A stretch of DNA of 45,243 nucleotides from Actinomadura sp. KC06 (GCF_004348735.1 NZ_SMKT01000064.1:1-45243); one strand, 5' to 3'; numbered from the stretch's first letter, positions 35,453 through 44,588 are shown. Numbers and translations: made by a program. The notes: generated from the letters alone by a model not told the origin.

Positions 35453-36798
35453 GACATCGCCTCCCGGAGATAGTCGTCGGCAGCTTCGACGAGCGAGGCC
35501 CGCGCCAGCAACGCCTCGCGGCGACGTTGCATCGCTCGGGTGAGCCGGGTCTCGAAGTCCTCTCGCCAGACTTGACCCAGCACTGGGACGAGCAACTCGT
35601 CGAGGTCGCGCTTGTTGACGAAGCGCTGCACGGACCCGGACGAGAGCAGCCGGAGCTGCGTGCGAATGAGGGGATGGGCGAGCGCGACGGCGAAGACGCG
35701 GGGGGTCTCGTGGAAGCGGAGGGCGGTGAAGGTGGCGCTCCCGAGGAGCGGCTGCTCCTCGCGTCCGAGCTCCTCGTCGAGGTAAGCGACCTGGTCGCCC
35801 GAGCCCGTCGTGCACATCAGGACATCGCCCACCTCGAGCCGCTGCCGCATGCGAGAGGACAGGTCGGAGAGGGGCCGAACCTCACCGCCCTCGATGAGGA
35901 AGGTGCTCTCGTTCACGTCGTCGGCCTGAACGGCGAGGACCTCCTCGTCATCGGCGAGACCCCGAAGGCTGGTGCTAGCGGGCTTCGCCAGTTGGAGCAG
36001 CGACCGCAAAGCCGACGCTGCTGCCGAAGAATGGCGGAACACGCGCCCGCGGTTGAACGGGACATCCCACCGGTCTGCCAGCTGCGATCGGAGAACCTCG
36101 ATGGTGCTGCTGGGGGGCTTGACCCTGCAGACGCGGTGGTCGATCTCGGTGTGGATCGCCGTCACCACCGCGTTGAACTCGGCGCGGGCGCTCGCGGTCA
36201 GGTCGACGGCCTGCTGGTACTGCAGTCCGAGCGACTCCTGCAGGCTGCGCGGGGGCAGCGGGATCGGGAGGCGCGCGATGTCCGCGAGGCGAAGGCGCGG
36301 CAGCGCCGACGAGTCACCGCGGTACGCGAGGTCACGCAGGATCCGGTTCAGCGTGGGCGTGCATAACACGGCGGCCAGGTACTCGGGCAAGACCGCCGGC
36401 CGGGGCCGGATGATGGTTAGCTCCGACGACACGGCGAGCTCTGCGGGCATCCCCGACTGGACCGCGGCCGCGCGAAACGGCTGGGCTGCACGCGTGAACA
36501 GGACGTCGTTCTCCTGGACATTGATCCACTTGGCGGCGGTGCCGTCGACGTGGGTCATGCCGCTCAAGTCCAGCTCGCAGGGCCGCACGTTGTTCAAGCG
36601 GAGCATCCGCATCCCCGATGCAGCCGAAGGCAGTCGAGCCCCGTCGTGGATGGACTCGACGATGTCCTCGAGGCGAACGTGTCGACTGCCCTCCGAGCTC
36701 ATCGTCGACCGCACCAACTCGCGCCCGAGGTAGAAGGCCGGGTCGAGGCGAACGTACCGCTTGCCGAGCTCGGCGCGGGAGAGCGTGGCTACGCGCAT
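35449..36798 (-). CDS. Type I specificity subunit, copy 1 (HsdS-like)
   Basis: A protein of 449 aa with two target-recognition halves. The first has HVRLEDIVESIHDGARLPSA, MRMLRLNNVRP and ENDVLFTRAAQPFRAAAVQS, ending in RLADIARLPIPLPPRSLQES. The second has LAVQADDVNESTFL, LEVGDVLMCTTGSGDQVAYL and a final helix rich in Arg/Ala. It overlaps the degenerate methyltransferase gene by 10 bases, so these two form an M/S pair distinct from the HsdM/HsdS pair. It would direct the methyltransferase-like protein to a different target. Confidence 0.85.
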   Translation of the reverse strand: MRVATLSRAELGKRYVRLDPAFYLGRELVRSTMSSEGSRHVRLEDIVESIHDGARLPSAASGMRMLRLNNVRPCELDLSGMTHVDGTAAKWINVQENDVLFTRAAQPFRAAAVQSGMPAELAVSSELTIIRPRPAVLPEYLAAVLCTPTLNRILRDLAYRGDSSALPRLRLADIARLPIPLPPRSLQESLGLQYQQAVDLTASARAEFNAVVTAIHTEIDHRVCRVKPPSSTIEVLRSQLADRWDVPFNRGRVFRHSSAAASALRSLLQLAKPASTSLRGLADDEEVLAVQADDVNESTFLIEGGEVRPLSDLSSRMRQRLEVGDVLMCTTGSGDQVAYLDEELGREEQPLLGSATFTALRFHETPRVFAVALAHPLIRTQLRLLSSGSVQRFVNKRDLDELLVPVLGQVWREDFETRLTRAMQRRREALLARASLVEAADDYLREAMS

Positions 36799-38090
36799 GC
36801 GGCCACCTCCCGTTCGAGGAAGTCGTCGAGCTTCGACCGCGCCGCGCCGATGTCGCCGCTGAGATCGTGTGCCTCCACGTCGACCATGAGGATCGGGTAG
36901 TCGTCGGCGGGCGCTGGCTTACGGAGCATCACGACGGAGCACTTCACCCCCGTGCCGCGAAAGCAGGTTCCGGCAGGCAGGCTGACGACCGCTAGCAGAC
37001 GTGCGTGTTCGAGCAGCCACTCGCGGAAGTCCGCATGCCCGGCGCTCGAGAGCAGGCCTTCGGGCAAGACGGTGACGAGGAGAGCGCCATCGGCCATCGC
37101 CGCAAGCACGTGCTCGATGAACACCAGCTCTGCAGGCACGCGGCTGCGTGTCTTGCCTCCGCGCTTCGACAGCTCGAATCGGCCCAGCTGGGCTCCGCTT
37201 AGCTGGAGGCCAAACGGCGGTACGACGATCACGCCGTCGTAGGACCCGTTGAGGTCCGACTCCAGGAAATCAGCGAACACGCGCTCGACGCTCGGAAGCA
37301 GGCGCTCCAGCAACGGCTCGAGCAGGCGAAGCTCGGCCGGAAGAAAGATCGTGCCCTCCGCGCCGAAGAGCGCGGCGATCTCCGCCCCCGCTCCGCCCGA
37401 GACCAGGAGACGACGAGCGCCGAGCTGATGTGCGCGCACCAAGGGCGCCACGCTCTCGGTCAGCCCGGTGAACTGGCCCTTGTCGGAAAGCAGTGAGGAC
37501 AGCGCGACGACGAGACAGACCAACTCATCGGGTGCGTTCGGGCGGAGTCGAAAGCCGGCCAGGAGCGCAGCCGCGGTACGGAGCGGTTCGACGGCGACCG
37601 ACTCGTCACCGCCGAGACGCGAGACGGGCACGCTGCCCGTGGGGCGGACGAGGTCCGGCCCGAACACCTCATCGCCATCCAGGCGAGCGACCATCTGCGC
37701 GACACCCAGCTTCGCCACATCACGGTGATGGGCGGCCGCGCGAATCAACTGCCCCCAGGCGCCGAGGACTCCTGGCGACGGGAAATGGCTGCGGTCGGCG
37801 ACGGGCAGTGCCCGCACGGGGACAAGCCCCTCCTGCTCGCGAGCGTAGAACGACGGATAGCTACCGCCGTCAACAATTACGAATGCGTAGCCCTCGCCCG
37901 CGAGGAGCTCGAGGTAGCGGTTGGACACATCACCGCGCTTGGGGCGAAGCAGCACACCACGCTCGCCGCCGAGCACGAACTCCCCAGCGAGCGCCAGTCG
38001 TCCGATCACTGGCTGCACGGCGTCGGTGACGTCGATCCCGAGGCTGCTGAGATAGGTGTTCGCGTCCAAGACCATCTCTCTGTCACGCAC
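36789..38090 (-). CDS. Methyltransferase-like protein with degenerate catalytic motifs
   Basis: The first gene of the operon, 433 aa (or 428 from the ATG at 38075). The C-terminal half has HsdM topology: GVIVVPPFGLQLSGA at about 281-295, AELVFIEHVLAAMADGALLV and TVLPEGLLSS strands, and SLPAGTCFRGTGVK resembling the LPxGxF..T..K region of M subunits. However the NPPF motif reads VPPF, and the place of motif I reads LVSGGAGAE instead of a CGTG loop. From established chemistry the Asn/Asp of motif IV is needed for N6 transfer, so I infer a catalytically dead paralogue with a structural role, perhaps DNA binding with the adjacent HsdS. Confidence 0.75.
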   Translation of the reverse strand: MRDREMVLDANTYLSSLGIDVTDAVQPVIGRLALAGEFVLGGERGVLLRPKRGDVSNRYLELLAGEGYAFVIVDGGSYPSFYAREQEGLVPVRALPVADRSHFPSPGVLGAWGQLIRAAAHHRDVAKLGVAQMVARLDGDEVFGPDLVRPTGSVPVSRLGGDESVAVEPLRTAAALLAGFRLRPNAPDELVCLVVALSSLLSDKGQFTGLTESVAPLVRAHQLGARRLLVSGGAGAEIAALFGAEGTIFLPAELRLLEPLLERLLPSVERVFADFLESDLNGSYDGVIVVPPFGLQLSGAQLGRFELSKRGGKTRSRVPAELVFIEHVLAAMADGALLVTVLPEGLLSSAGHADFREWLLEHARLLAVVSLPAGTCFRGTGVKCSVVMLRKPAPADDYPILMVDVEAHDLSGDIGAARSKLDDFLEREVAACA

Positions 38091-38112
38091 TCACGCGCCC
38101 ATTAACACTCGA

Positions 38113-38140
38113 AGAGTAGCAGGACAGGAAGTGCCGTCAA
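38113..38140 (-). promoter_or_regulatory. Promoter of the 23-kb operon
   Basis: The minus strand reads TTGACG (-35, 38135-38140), a 16-base spacer and TACTCT (-10, 38113-38118), a good match to housekeeping-type promoters. It is the only candidate upstream of the operon and lies in the AT-richest part of the region, giving a leader of roughly 15-30 bases. Confidence 0.6.
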
Positions 38141-39019
38141 GATATATCACGCGCTCACGTTCCCAATAACTCGCCTCGCCATAGCGTCTGGGCGTCTTCG
38201 GACTTCAAGCCGCCGCCCAGGCCGCTCCTGTCCCGGGACAGGTACCGACCGGGGTCGGCGACCGGCGTTCGCTGCGCGCTCACGTGAGGAGGGCGTCAAC
38301 GATCGGGATGATGTACGCCAGCGGCTTACCCGACCCCGGCCCAGTGATCAGCATGTACGTGGCTGTCTGTGCCGAAAAGTTCGTCCGTGCAGGCTAAGCG
38401 GCACGTTCCTACTCGTTGCGGATTCCGCCCAAACGTTGCCGTCTTCGGACGTTCAGGTGGGCGATCTGGTCTGGTTCAGTGATCGGTGCAGGCAGCGGCT
38501 TCAGCAGGCGTGCGTTTGGCGATGCCCTGATGAGGCCGATGCTCGTTGTAGAAGGTCTCGAAGTCGCGGAGGCGTGAAGCAGGTGCCGCTTGTTCCAGGC
38601 AGACTCTGCAGACCAGCGCTGATCGTCAGAATCCGAAGCCCTTGAGGACGGCCCCCGATGACTGCCATCGACGACTTCGAGGCGTTCACACTAGAACTGG
38701 ATGAGTGGATGCCCTATCCCATGGGGCGCGCCAGGTCTGCCGCACCAATCCATGACCGCGAAAGACACCTACAGACAAAAGGTGACATGGCCACCTGGCT
38801 TGAACGTGCTTTATGCGGACAAAAGGGCAAGCCATCCTCCAATCATGGCCGACGATCGTCAGAAATCAACCACTCTCGGCAAATCGGAAGTCAGAAACAA
38901 ACCGCCGCGACTGCAGCCGCAAAGAGTCCGCAATACCTCTTCTGCAATTGGATTAGCAGGCAGCGGGTCAGGCAACGTTGATCACCATCGCTCCATGGCG
39001 TATCAACAGCAAGGGGTAG
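38141..39019. other. Spacer with transposase debris
   Basis: Between the operon promoter and the recombinase relic lies about 0.9 kb. It holds the integrase-type transposase fragment at 38476-38580. A plus-strand open frame at 38658-38981 exists but has no clear ribosome-binding site or family and I do not support it. Confidence 0.4.
38476..38580 (-). pseudogene. C-terminal fragment of rve-type (IS3/IS481) transposase
   Basis: The minus strand encodes DFETFYNEHRPHQGIAKRTP then AEAAACTDH before a stop. The FYNEHRPHQG(I/L)xxRTPAE pattern is the C-terminal end of integrase-core DDE transposases, including the catalytic-domain tail. Only about 30 residues remain, and neither the upstream part nor the terminal repeats are present. 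It is evidence of past insertion next to the defence operon. Confidence 0.65.
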
Positions 39020-39967
39020 ATGGTGACAGAGCAGGTCAGCGGGCAGGAGGCCGTAATCGCCTCCTACACTCCCGCCGAGAACCCGCCAGGCTGGCGGCGG
39101 GTAGCCGGTGAAGTGCGCATGGTGATCGCCGCCGCGTCGCCGTTCACTCGATATTCGGCGGGGGAGTTGTTGGGAGTGTTGTCCCAACTGGCGCTCTTCG
39201 CCGATGCTGAGGGACAACCGATACGAGCCGACCTGTGGCTCACCCGCGAGTAGATCGAACGCTTCATCTTGGTGGGATGCGCGCACCTAGGCGAGTCTTC
39301 CCGGGCCAATTACCGGTCGAAGCTGCTGCGGTTGCGTGAGACGGCACTGGGCGGGGATTGCGCCACCGGCACGCCTGCTCGCCTATCCGGTTCGCCGGCC
39401 TCTTGCCCTTACACCCGCGCGGAACAGGTGGCGCTATGGACGTGGGCCTCCGGTCAGCCCACGGACGAGCTCCGCGACGGCCTGGCGGTCCTGATCAGCC
39501 TCGGGCTCGGCTGTGGTCTGGGCTCCAGTGAGATCATTCCATTGCGAGCGGGTGATGTGAGCGTCGGGGGTTCTGAAGAGCATGATCACCCGACTGTGGT
39601 CGCGGTGCGCGGCAGGCGCTCGCGATTGGTGGTGTGCCGCCGCCCGTGGGAGTCGATCTTGGCCGACCTGGCCGCCCGCACGGAAGCTCGAGACGCTTAC
39701 CTGTTCCGGCCTGGGGCCACCAGGCGCGGCGGCAACCTGGTCACCAACTTCCTGTCTCGCGCCCATCCGACCTCACGAACACCCGTGCTCAAGACGAGCC
39801 GACTACGTGCCACCTGGCTGGCAGCACTGATTGAAGCCGGACTGCCGCTGACGGTCATCGTGTCCGCGGCGGGGTTGGAGACGCTGCATGGTTTGTCCCG
39901 CCTCATGCCGCACATCGGCCGCGTGGAGGCCTCGCAGGCGGCGCGGTTGCTGCGAGACACCCCCTGA
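39020..39967 (+). pseudogene. Tyrosine-recombinase-like gene with internal TAG
   Basis: An ATG with AAGGGG upstream opens a frame that stops at TAG (39251-39253) after 77 codons. The same frame then continues to 39967: IERFILVGCAHLGESSRANY and RSKLLRLRETALGG follow directly. The whole aligns with the intact protein at 41547-42557 (DTIDRFIRYGLPGATTGTRD, LGLGCGLESAEI, SRLRATWL). The last helix region keeps LRATWLAALIEAG but the tyrosine-recombinase Arg and Tyr positions are not recognisable. It is a duplicated, inactivated paralogue: one nonsense codon, otherwise intact. Confidence 0.75.
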
Positions 39968-40305
39968 CAGTCTCACCCGCGGGTCCCGACATGGGGCACG
40001 GCTGTCCCCACAACTCATGGGATGCATATGCAGTTCCCATTACCGGACTTCCTTGATGACACATACTTCTATCGGGCGAACAGGACAAACTCGGCAGAGA
40101 CATGGCTCCGGCGACACAGATGGAGTTATGGGTAATTTGTCCATTTCAGAGCAGTATCAGATGACAGCGACGGGCGAGTCAGACAGTGAGATAAGACATG
40201 CCGATCATGCCGTGAGCTGGGAAACTGTCCGGGGCTGTCTCGATAGGAAACATCTCGGCCGAATAATGCACCCAGAGATCGCCGGAAACGGTAGGTTTCT
40301 GCCTC
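39968..40305. other. Intergenic stretch
   Basis: About 340 bases of moderate AT content between the recombinase relic and the next gene. I see no gene, terminator or convincing promoter here. Confidence 0.4.
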
Positions 40306-40884
40306 ATGAGCCAGCTGCGATTTCGGACAGTGGCAGCCGACCCAGAGCGGGCCCTGAACGAGCTTCAGGCCAGAGAGACCGAGACGGCGCAGATGCTGGC
40401 CGACATCCGCCAACAGATCAAGCTCGTCAAGCGCGTCCTGGACGCCCAGCGGGGCTGGGCGGAGACCTTCGGCAGCGACCCCGACCCGGACGACGATCGT
40501 CCGCACACGGCCCAGCCGCCCAGCACTGCCCGGGGAACCAATGGCTCCCAAGCGCCCGAGAGCGACCACGACCGCGGGAGCGAAGAGACCATCCGCGACC
40601 AGGTGCCGTCGGTGAACGTAGTCGGCATCACTCCTGCGCCTCGCCGCGTCCAGGTTCTTCGCCTGCTCGGCCAGGACCCGTCCTCGTGGTGGAAGGTCCG
40701 GGATGTCGCCGAGGCCTTGGAGATCGACAACCAGAAGAGCCTGCGGGTCCTGCTCGGTCAGCTCGCCCAGAAGGGCCAACTGATCAAGACATCCGACGCC
40801 TGGTTTCGGTACAACGACGGCTCGTCGGTTCCCGAGCCCAGGACGGCGACTCCCAGCACTACCAATCAGGGGGCAGCAATGTAG
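40306..40884 (+). CDS. Coiled-coil plus winged-helix hypothetical protein
   Basis: A protein of 192 aa. The N-terminal 50 residues form a coiled coil (ALNELQARETETAQMLADIR then QQIKLVKRVL). An acidic linker rich in Asp/Pro/Ser follows. A C-terminal winged helix (VQVLRLLGQDPSSWWKVRDV then AEALEIDNQKSLRVLLGQL) ends with a wing GQLIKTSDAWFRY. It is a likely DNA-binding regulator or accessory of the recombinase region. It is a stand-alone gene followed by a strong hairpin. Confidence 0.65.
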   Translation: MSQLRFRTVAADPERALNELQARETETAQMLADIRQQIKLVKRVLDAQRGWAETFGSDPDPDDDRPHTAQPPSTARGTNGSQAPESDHDRGSEETIRDQVPSVNVVGITPAPRRVQVLRLLGQDPSSWWKVRDVAEALEIDNQKSLRVLLGQLAQKGQLIKTSDAWFRYNDGSSVPEPRTATPSTTNQGAAM

Positions 40885-40921
40885 ACCGCGGCGCGGCCTG
40901 TAACCAGGACGCCCAAGAGAT

Positions 40922-40953
40922 GGCCGTCGCCGAGATGCACCTCGGCGACGGCC
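40922..40953. terminator. Strong intrinsic hairpin
   Basis: A perfect 13-bp stem (GGCCGTCGCCGAG with its complement) with a 6-base loop ATGCAC lies 37 bases after the stop of the winged-helix gene. It lacks a T-run, as is usual in actinobacteria, and should end that transcript. Confidence 0.65.
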
Positions 40954-41113
40954 GGTGACTCGACCCACCCGTTTGCCGGCGGCTCTGTCACGCTTTGAAC
41001 ATACCGTCACGCGCCTTGGTGCGGCGGTAGGTTTCGCGCATTTCGCTTCGCCGTCGGCCCTGGCACGCCCGCTCCTCCCAGGGGCAGGAAAGGCGCCGAT
41101 GCTCATCGCTTTG

Positions 41114-41452
41114 CTAGCTCTGGCCCTCCGTACATGGGCTTTCCGTACTTGGCTTCAGTTCGCCCTGCTCGGGCCACAGACGCCGATCAAGATATTTCTC
41201 AAGGTTGGCGACGGTCATCAGGTCCGGCCAGACCGTCCCTGCCAACACATTGGCGATCGTCTGCCGGTTCACGCCGCTCGCGCGCGCCAGGCGGTTCGCG
41301 CTCAGCCGCCGACCTGCCATGGCCTCAGCCAGCCGCCGCGCGACCGACTGCGCAACCGCTGCCGCGTGGTGGTCGACCAGGACGGCGTGCGGCCACTGGC
41401 CTATCTGGACGAAGTCGCGAGGACGCCGAGCACGCGAGTCGTCACGTACCAC
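41114..41452 (-). CDS. XRE-family HTH protein
   Basis: A protein of 112 aa. The central segment RLAEAMAGRRLSANRLARAS then GVNRQTIANVLAGTVWPDLM is a clear XRE helix-turn-helix, followed by a helix ending LEKYLDRRLWP. The N-terminal 30 residues are unusual and may bind a partner. The GTG start at 41452 has AAGGAG 7 bases upstream. It diverges from the recombinase gene, with which it shares a 95-base intergenic region, so it is likely to be its regulator. Confidence 0.75.
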   Translation of the reverse strand: MVRDDSRARRPRDFVQIGQWPHAVLVDHHAAAVAQSVARRLAEAMAGRRLSANRLARASGVNRQTIANVLAGTVWPDLMTVANLEKYLDRRLWPEQGELKPSTESPCTEGQS

Positions 41453-41546
41453 GCCCGTACTCCTTCCCGCTTCTTGAACGCATCGGGGTGCGCCGGTGAA
41501 TGAGGGTGGGATGCCACCTCCGGGGGTCTACTCCTGGGAGGTGCTG

Positions 41547-42557
41547 ATGCGGCAGAAGATCAATACCTACGAGCCGGTGGGGAACCATCCGGAGTGGCCC
41601 CGAGTGGCCAGCCCTGTCCGCGTCACGGTGGCGGCCTCCGAGCCACAGACCAGCCAGAAGATCTCCGAGTTGATGAGCGCTCTGACCCGACTGGCGCTGT
41701 TCGTCGAGGCGGAGAACACCAGACGAGCCGAGGAGGCAGAGCAGGCCCGCAAAGCCCACGAAGCGAAGCAGGGCGCAAGGCTCAGCAACGCCGCGCGACC
41801 AGGTCAGGCCAGCAAGCGCGGTAAGCCCAACCCGGCCGAGTGGCTGTCGATCGACACGATCGACCGGTTCATCCGCTACGGCCTGCCCGGCGCAACCACC
41901 GGAACACGCGACTCCTACCGGCGGCGGCTGATGCGGTTGCGCACCAGCGTCATCGGCGGCAAGGACGGCAAGCGACTCAAGCTGTCCGACACCACCGTCC
42001 ACCGGCCCTACTCCTGGGCTGAGCAGAAGGAGATGTGGTCCTGGGCGCACAATCAGCCCACCAGACCCCGGGAGGCCGCCTGCAAAGTCCTGCTGTGCCT
42101 GGGCTTGGGCTGCGGCCTGGAGTCGGCAGAAATCACCCAGGTGCGGGTGCACGACGTGCGTGTGGTCGGCACCGGCGCTGTTGTCGTGCACGTACGCGGG
42201 CCCCGCCAACGTGCCGTGAAGTGCCGCAGGGCATGGGAGCCACACTTGGCCGAACTGGTGGCCAATCTGTCGGCACAAGCAACCTGGCTGTTCCAGCCGA
42301 ACGTGGAACGCCGCAACACCAGCCTGGTCAGCAACCTTGTGTCCCGTGCCCGCAAAGCCCCCGATGCACCCCCGGTCAGAGCTTCCCGGCTGCGCGCCAC
42401 CTGGCTTACCGACCTCATCGACAGCCGCGTCGCCCTCGATGTCATCGCCAGCGTCGCCGGCCTGGACTCCCTCGACGCGCTGTCACCGCTGATGCCCTTC
42501 ATCGCCCGCACCGACGCAGCCGAAGCGGAGCGGCAACTACGGGGCTTGGAGCCGTGA
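41547..42557 (+). CDS. Tyrosine-recombinase-like protein coupled to a transposase
   Basis: A protein of 336 aa. Preferred start ATG 41547 with GGGAGG 5 bases upstream; the frame is open from 41496. The N-terminal half is a SAM-like helical region (WLSIDTIDRFIRYGLPGATT). The C-terminal half follows the tyrosine-recombinase fold: LLCLGLGCGLESAEITQVRV corresponds to the TGLRxsEl box but lacks its Arg, and ASRLRATWLTDLIDSRVALD corresponds to the H-LRHT box. The catalytic Tyr is not obvious. It overlaps the next gene as GTGA, so it is translated with the DDE transposase. A non-catalytic accessory protein of the element is likely. Confidence 0.7.
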   Translation: MRQKINTYEPVGNHPEWPRVASPVRVTVAASEPQTSQKISELMSALTRLALFVEAENTRRAEEAEQARKAHEAKQGARLSNAARPGQASKRGKPNPAEWLSIDTIDRFIRYGLPGATTGTRDSYRRRLMRLRTSVIGGKDGKRLKLSDTTVHRPYSWAEQKEMWSWAHNQPTRPREAACKVLLCLGLGCGLESAEITQVRVHDVRVVGTGAVVVHVRGPRQRAVKCRRAWEPHLAELVANLSAQATWLFQPNVERRNTSLVSNLVSRARKAPDAPPVRASRLRATWLTDLIDSRVALDVIASVAGLDSLDALSPLMPFIARTDAAEAERQLRGLEP

Positions 42558-44395
42558 CGGTGATCCACAAGGTGACCGACACAGCGACCGACGCCGCACC
42601 TGACGCAACTGGCAACGGGCCCCAGCAGCAGCCTGTCGACGCCGCATTCCACACGAGGGACCACGGATGGAACAGGATCCGGGAGGACCGAGTCGAGTTC
42701 AGCGACCTGAGAGTCCGACGCGCTGCCGAATTCGTCGACGCCAGCGGCATCGCCGACGAGCTCCAAGCCATGATCGCCAAAACGACAGGGCGCCCCCGCC
42801 TCTGCACCGTCCAGGGCCTGCTGGTCGGCATGACCCTGTGCTCGCGCCGGAACGCCAACGGGGCCGTGTTCTTCAATCAGGTCGCCGACATCCTGCACTG
42901 GGCGATCCCCGAAGACTGGCGACGCCGATTCAAACTGCTTGAGCGGCCCGACAACCTCGACGGGTTCGAGGCCGCCTACGCGGTTGTCCTTCGCCTGTTC
43001 CGCGCCATCGTCGCGGGCCTGGATCCCTCTCCCTTGCCCAAGAACAAGCGCCTGACCGTTACCCAGGCCAAGGCACACTTCGCAGGCGCGGACCCTCACC
43101 TGCTGCAGGAGCACCGCCATGCCCTCACCCGCATCAGCAACCGCATCCTGCAGGCCTCGCTCGCAGCCGTGGAGCAGCACCTGGCAACCCTTTGGGACGG
43201 CTCGGTCGGCATCGACGCGACCCCTATCGAAACCTTCGCTCGAGGCGTATCGGCCAAGAAGGACTTCACCTCCACCGACCCGGACGCCGCCTACTACGTC
43301 CGTGAAGGCGACCACCGCGATCCCGACCTGACGCCATCGAAGCCACGCCCCCGCGGCCGCCGCAGGACCACGAACAAACTGCTGTGGGGTTACGACGCCA
43401 CCCTGGCCGTCGCCCGCAACCCCCACCACGATCCTCAGCCCATGCCGGGCGGATGCGGCGACCCCGAAGCCCTTCCAGCCCTCACCATGGGCTTTATCCT
43501 CGACAAACCCGGACACAGCCCTGACGGCAATGGCATCGCTGTACTCAACGACATCCGTCACCGAGGCCACCCCGCCGGAGACCTCGCCGCCGACGCCGCC
43601 TACAACAACTCTGTAGCCGAAGACTGGCAGATCCCTCTGCGCAGGCTCGGCTACCGGCCCACCTACGACTACCGCATCGACCAGCTCGGAAAGATCGACA
43701 GCATCCACGGCGCCAACCTGGTCGAAGGAACCTGGTACTGCGGGTCGATGCCCGACAACCTCGTCAACGCCACTATGGACCTCCGCCGCAACCTCGACGA
43801 TCCCAAAGCGATCGACCAGGAGACCTGGCGCACCCGCATCGAGGCACGAGCCCGATACGCCTTGGCCCCCAAGGGCAAGCCCAACGACAACGGCCGGCAG
43901 CGGTACATGTGCCCTGCCACAGCCGGCCGCGTGCAATGCCCGCTCAAGGACTCCAGCCTCGGCACCGACACCCGCCTGCCCCTGGTCGACCCCATCCCCA
44001 GCCCAGTGGGACCGCCCAAGATCTGCGAGCAGACCAGCATTAGCATCGCCATCGGCGATGGTGCCAAGCACTGGCAGCCGCGCGCCTACGGCAGCCCGGA
44101 ATGGCAAAAGGTCTACGGACGGCTTCGCAACACCGTCGAAGGCATGAACGGCTACGCCAAGGCCGACGCCCATGAAGGCATCGAACACGGTGGCAACCGC
44201 CGCATCCGTGGCATCGCTGCCCAAACCCTCCTGCTGGCCTTTCAGCTGGCGCACGTCAACGAGCGCAAGATCAACGCCTGGCTCGCCGCGCTTCCCGGGC
44301 CCGACGGCAGACCCCACCGTCGAGCTCGATACAAGACACCCAAACCGCTCGGCACCTGGACACCTACGGGGCATACCAATCCGCCTGCAGCCTGA
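42554..44395 (+). CDS. DDE transposase (IS1182-like)
   Basis: A protein of 613 aa starting at GTG 42554, overlapping the recombinase-like gene. DDE residues: Asp near 221 in GIDATPIET, Asp in GDLAADAAYNN, and Glu in RNTVEGMNGYAKA, followed by HGGNRRIRGIAAQTLLLAFQ. Layout and length fit IS1182-type transposases. I did not find terminal inverted repeats or a target duplication around 41-44.5 kb, so the element boundaries are unknown. The frame is undamaged, so it could be active. It is convergent with the tRNA gene at 44589. Confidence 0.8.
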   Translation: MTVIHKVTDTATDAAPDATGNGPQQQPVDAAFHTRDHGWNRIREDRVEFSDLRVRRAAEFVDASGIADELQAMIAKTTGRPRLCTVQGLLVGMTLCSRRNANGAVFFNQVADILHWAIPEDWRRRFKLLERPDNLDGFEAAYAVVLRLFRAIVAGLDPSPLPKNKRLTVTQAKAHFAGADPHLLQEHRHALTRISNRILQASLAAVEQHLATLWDGSVGIDATPIETFARGVSAKKDFTSTDPDAAYYVREGDHRDPDLTPSKPRPRGRRRTTNKLLWGYDATLAVARNPHHDPQPMPGGCGDPEALPALTMGFILDKPGHSPDGNGIAVLNDIRHRGHPAGDLAADAAYNNSVAEDWQIPLRRLGYRPTYDYRIDQLGKIDSIHGANLVEGTWYCGSMPDNLVNATMDLRRNLDDPKAIDQETWRTRIEARARYALAPKGKPNDNGRQRYMCPATAGRVQCPLKDSSLGTDTRLPLVDPIPSPVGPPKICEQTSISIAIGDGAKHWQPRAYGSPEWQKVYGRLRNTVEGMNGYAKADAHEGIEHGGNRRIRGIAAQTLLLAFQLAHVNERKINAWLAALPGPDGRPHRRARYKTPKPLGTWTPTGHTNPPAA

Positions 44396-44519
44396 GCCCG
44401 CAGCGGTTACAACGCAGCCGCACCACCACAAACCGGACCCAAGGTCCGAGCAACTCTCCTGCGCGCCCGCCCCTTCGGTCGCTGCAGTCACAGGAGACTG
44501 GCCTCCGTAACGACGAAGA

Positions 44520-44545
44520 CCCCGGAGCTTGATGCTCCGGGGTTT
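44520..44545 (+). terminator. Rho-independent terminator
   Basis: A perfect 9-bp stem CCCCGGAGC/GCTCCGGGG with a TTGAT loop is followed by TTTGTT. It ends the plus-strand transposase transcript and lies between it and the minus-strand tRNA gene. Confidence 0.8.
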
Positions 44546-44588
44546 GTTCCGTCACTGTGGGGCAACGACTTTCGTCTGTACCCCTTCG

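Noticed and set aside
40126..41106. 326-codon minus-strand open frame
   Set aside because: It is antisense to the coiled-coil/winged-helix gene, which has the clearer domain structure, and it also reads through the terminator hairpin.
42053..44491. 812-codon minus-strand open frame
   Set aside because: It is antisense to the DDE transposase, whose frame has clear DDE motifs. Long antisense frames are common in GC-rich genes and this one has no family features.
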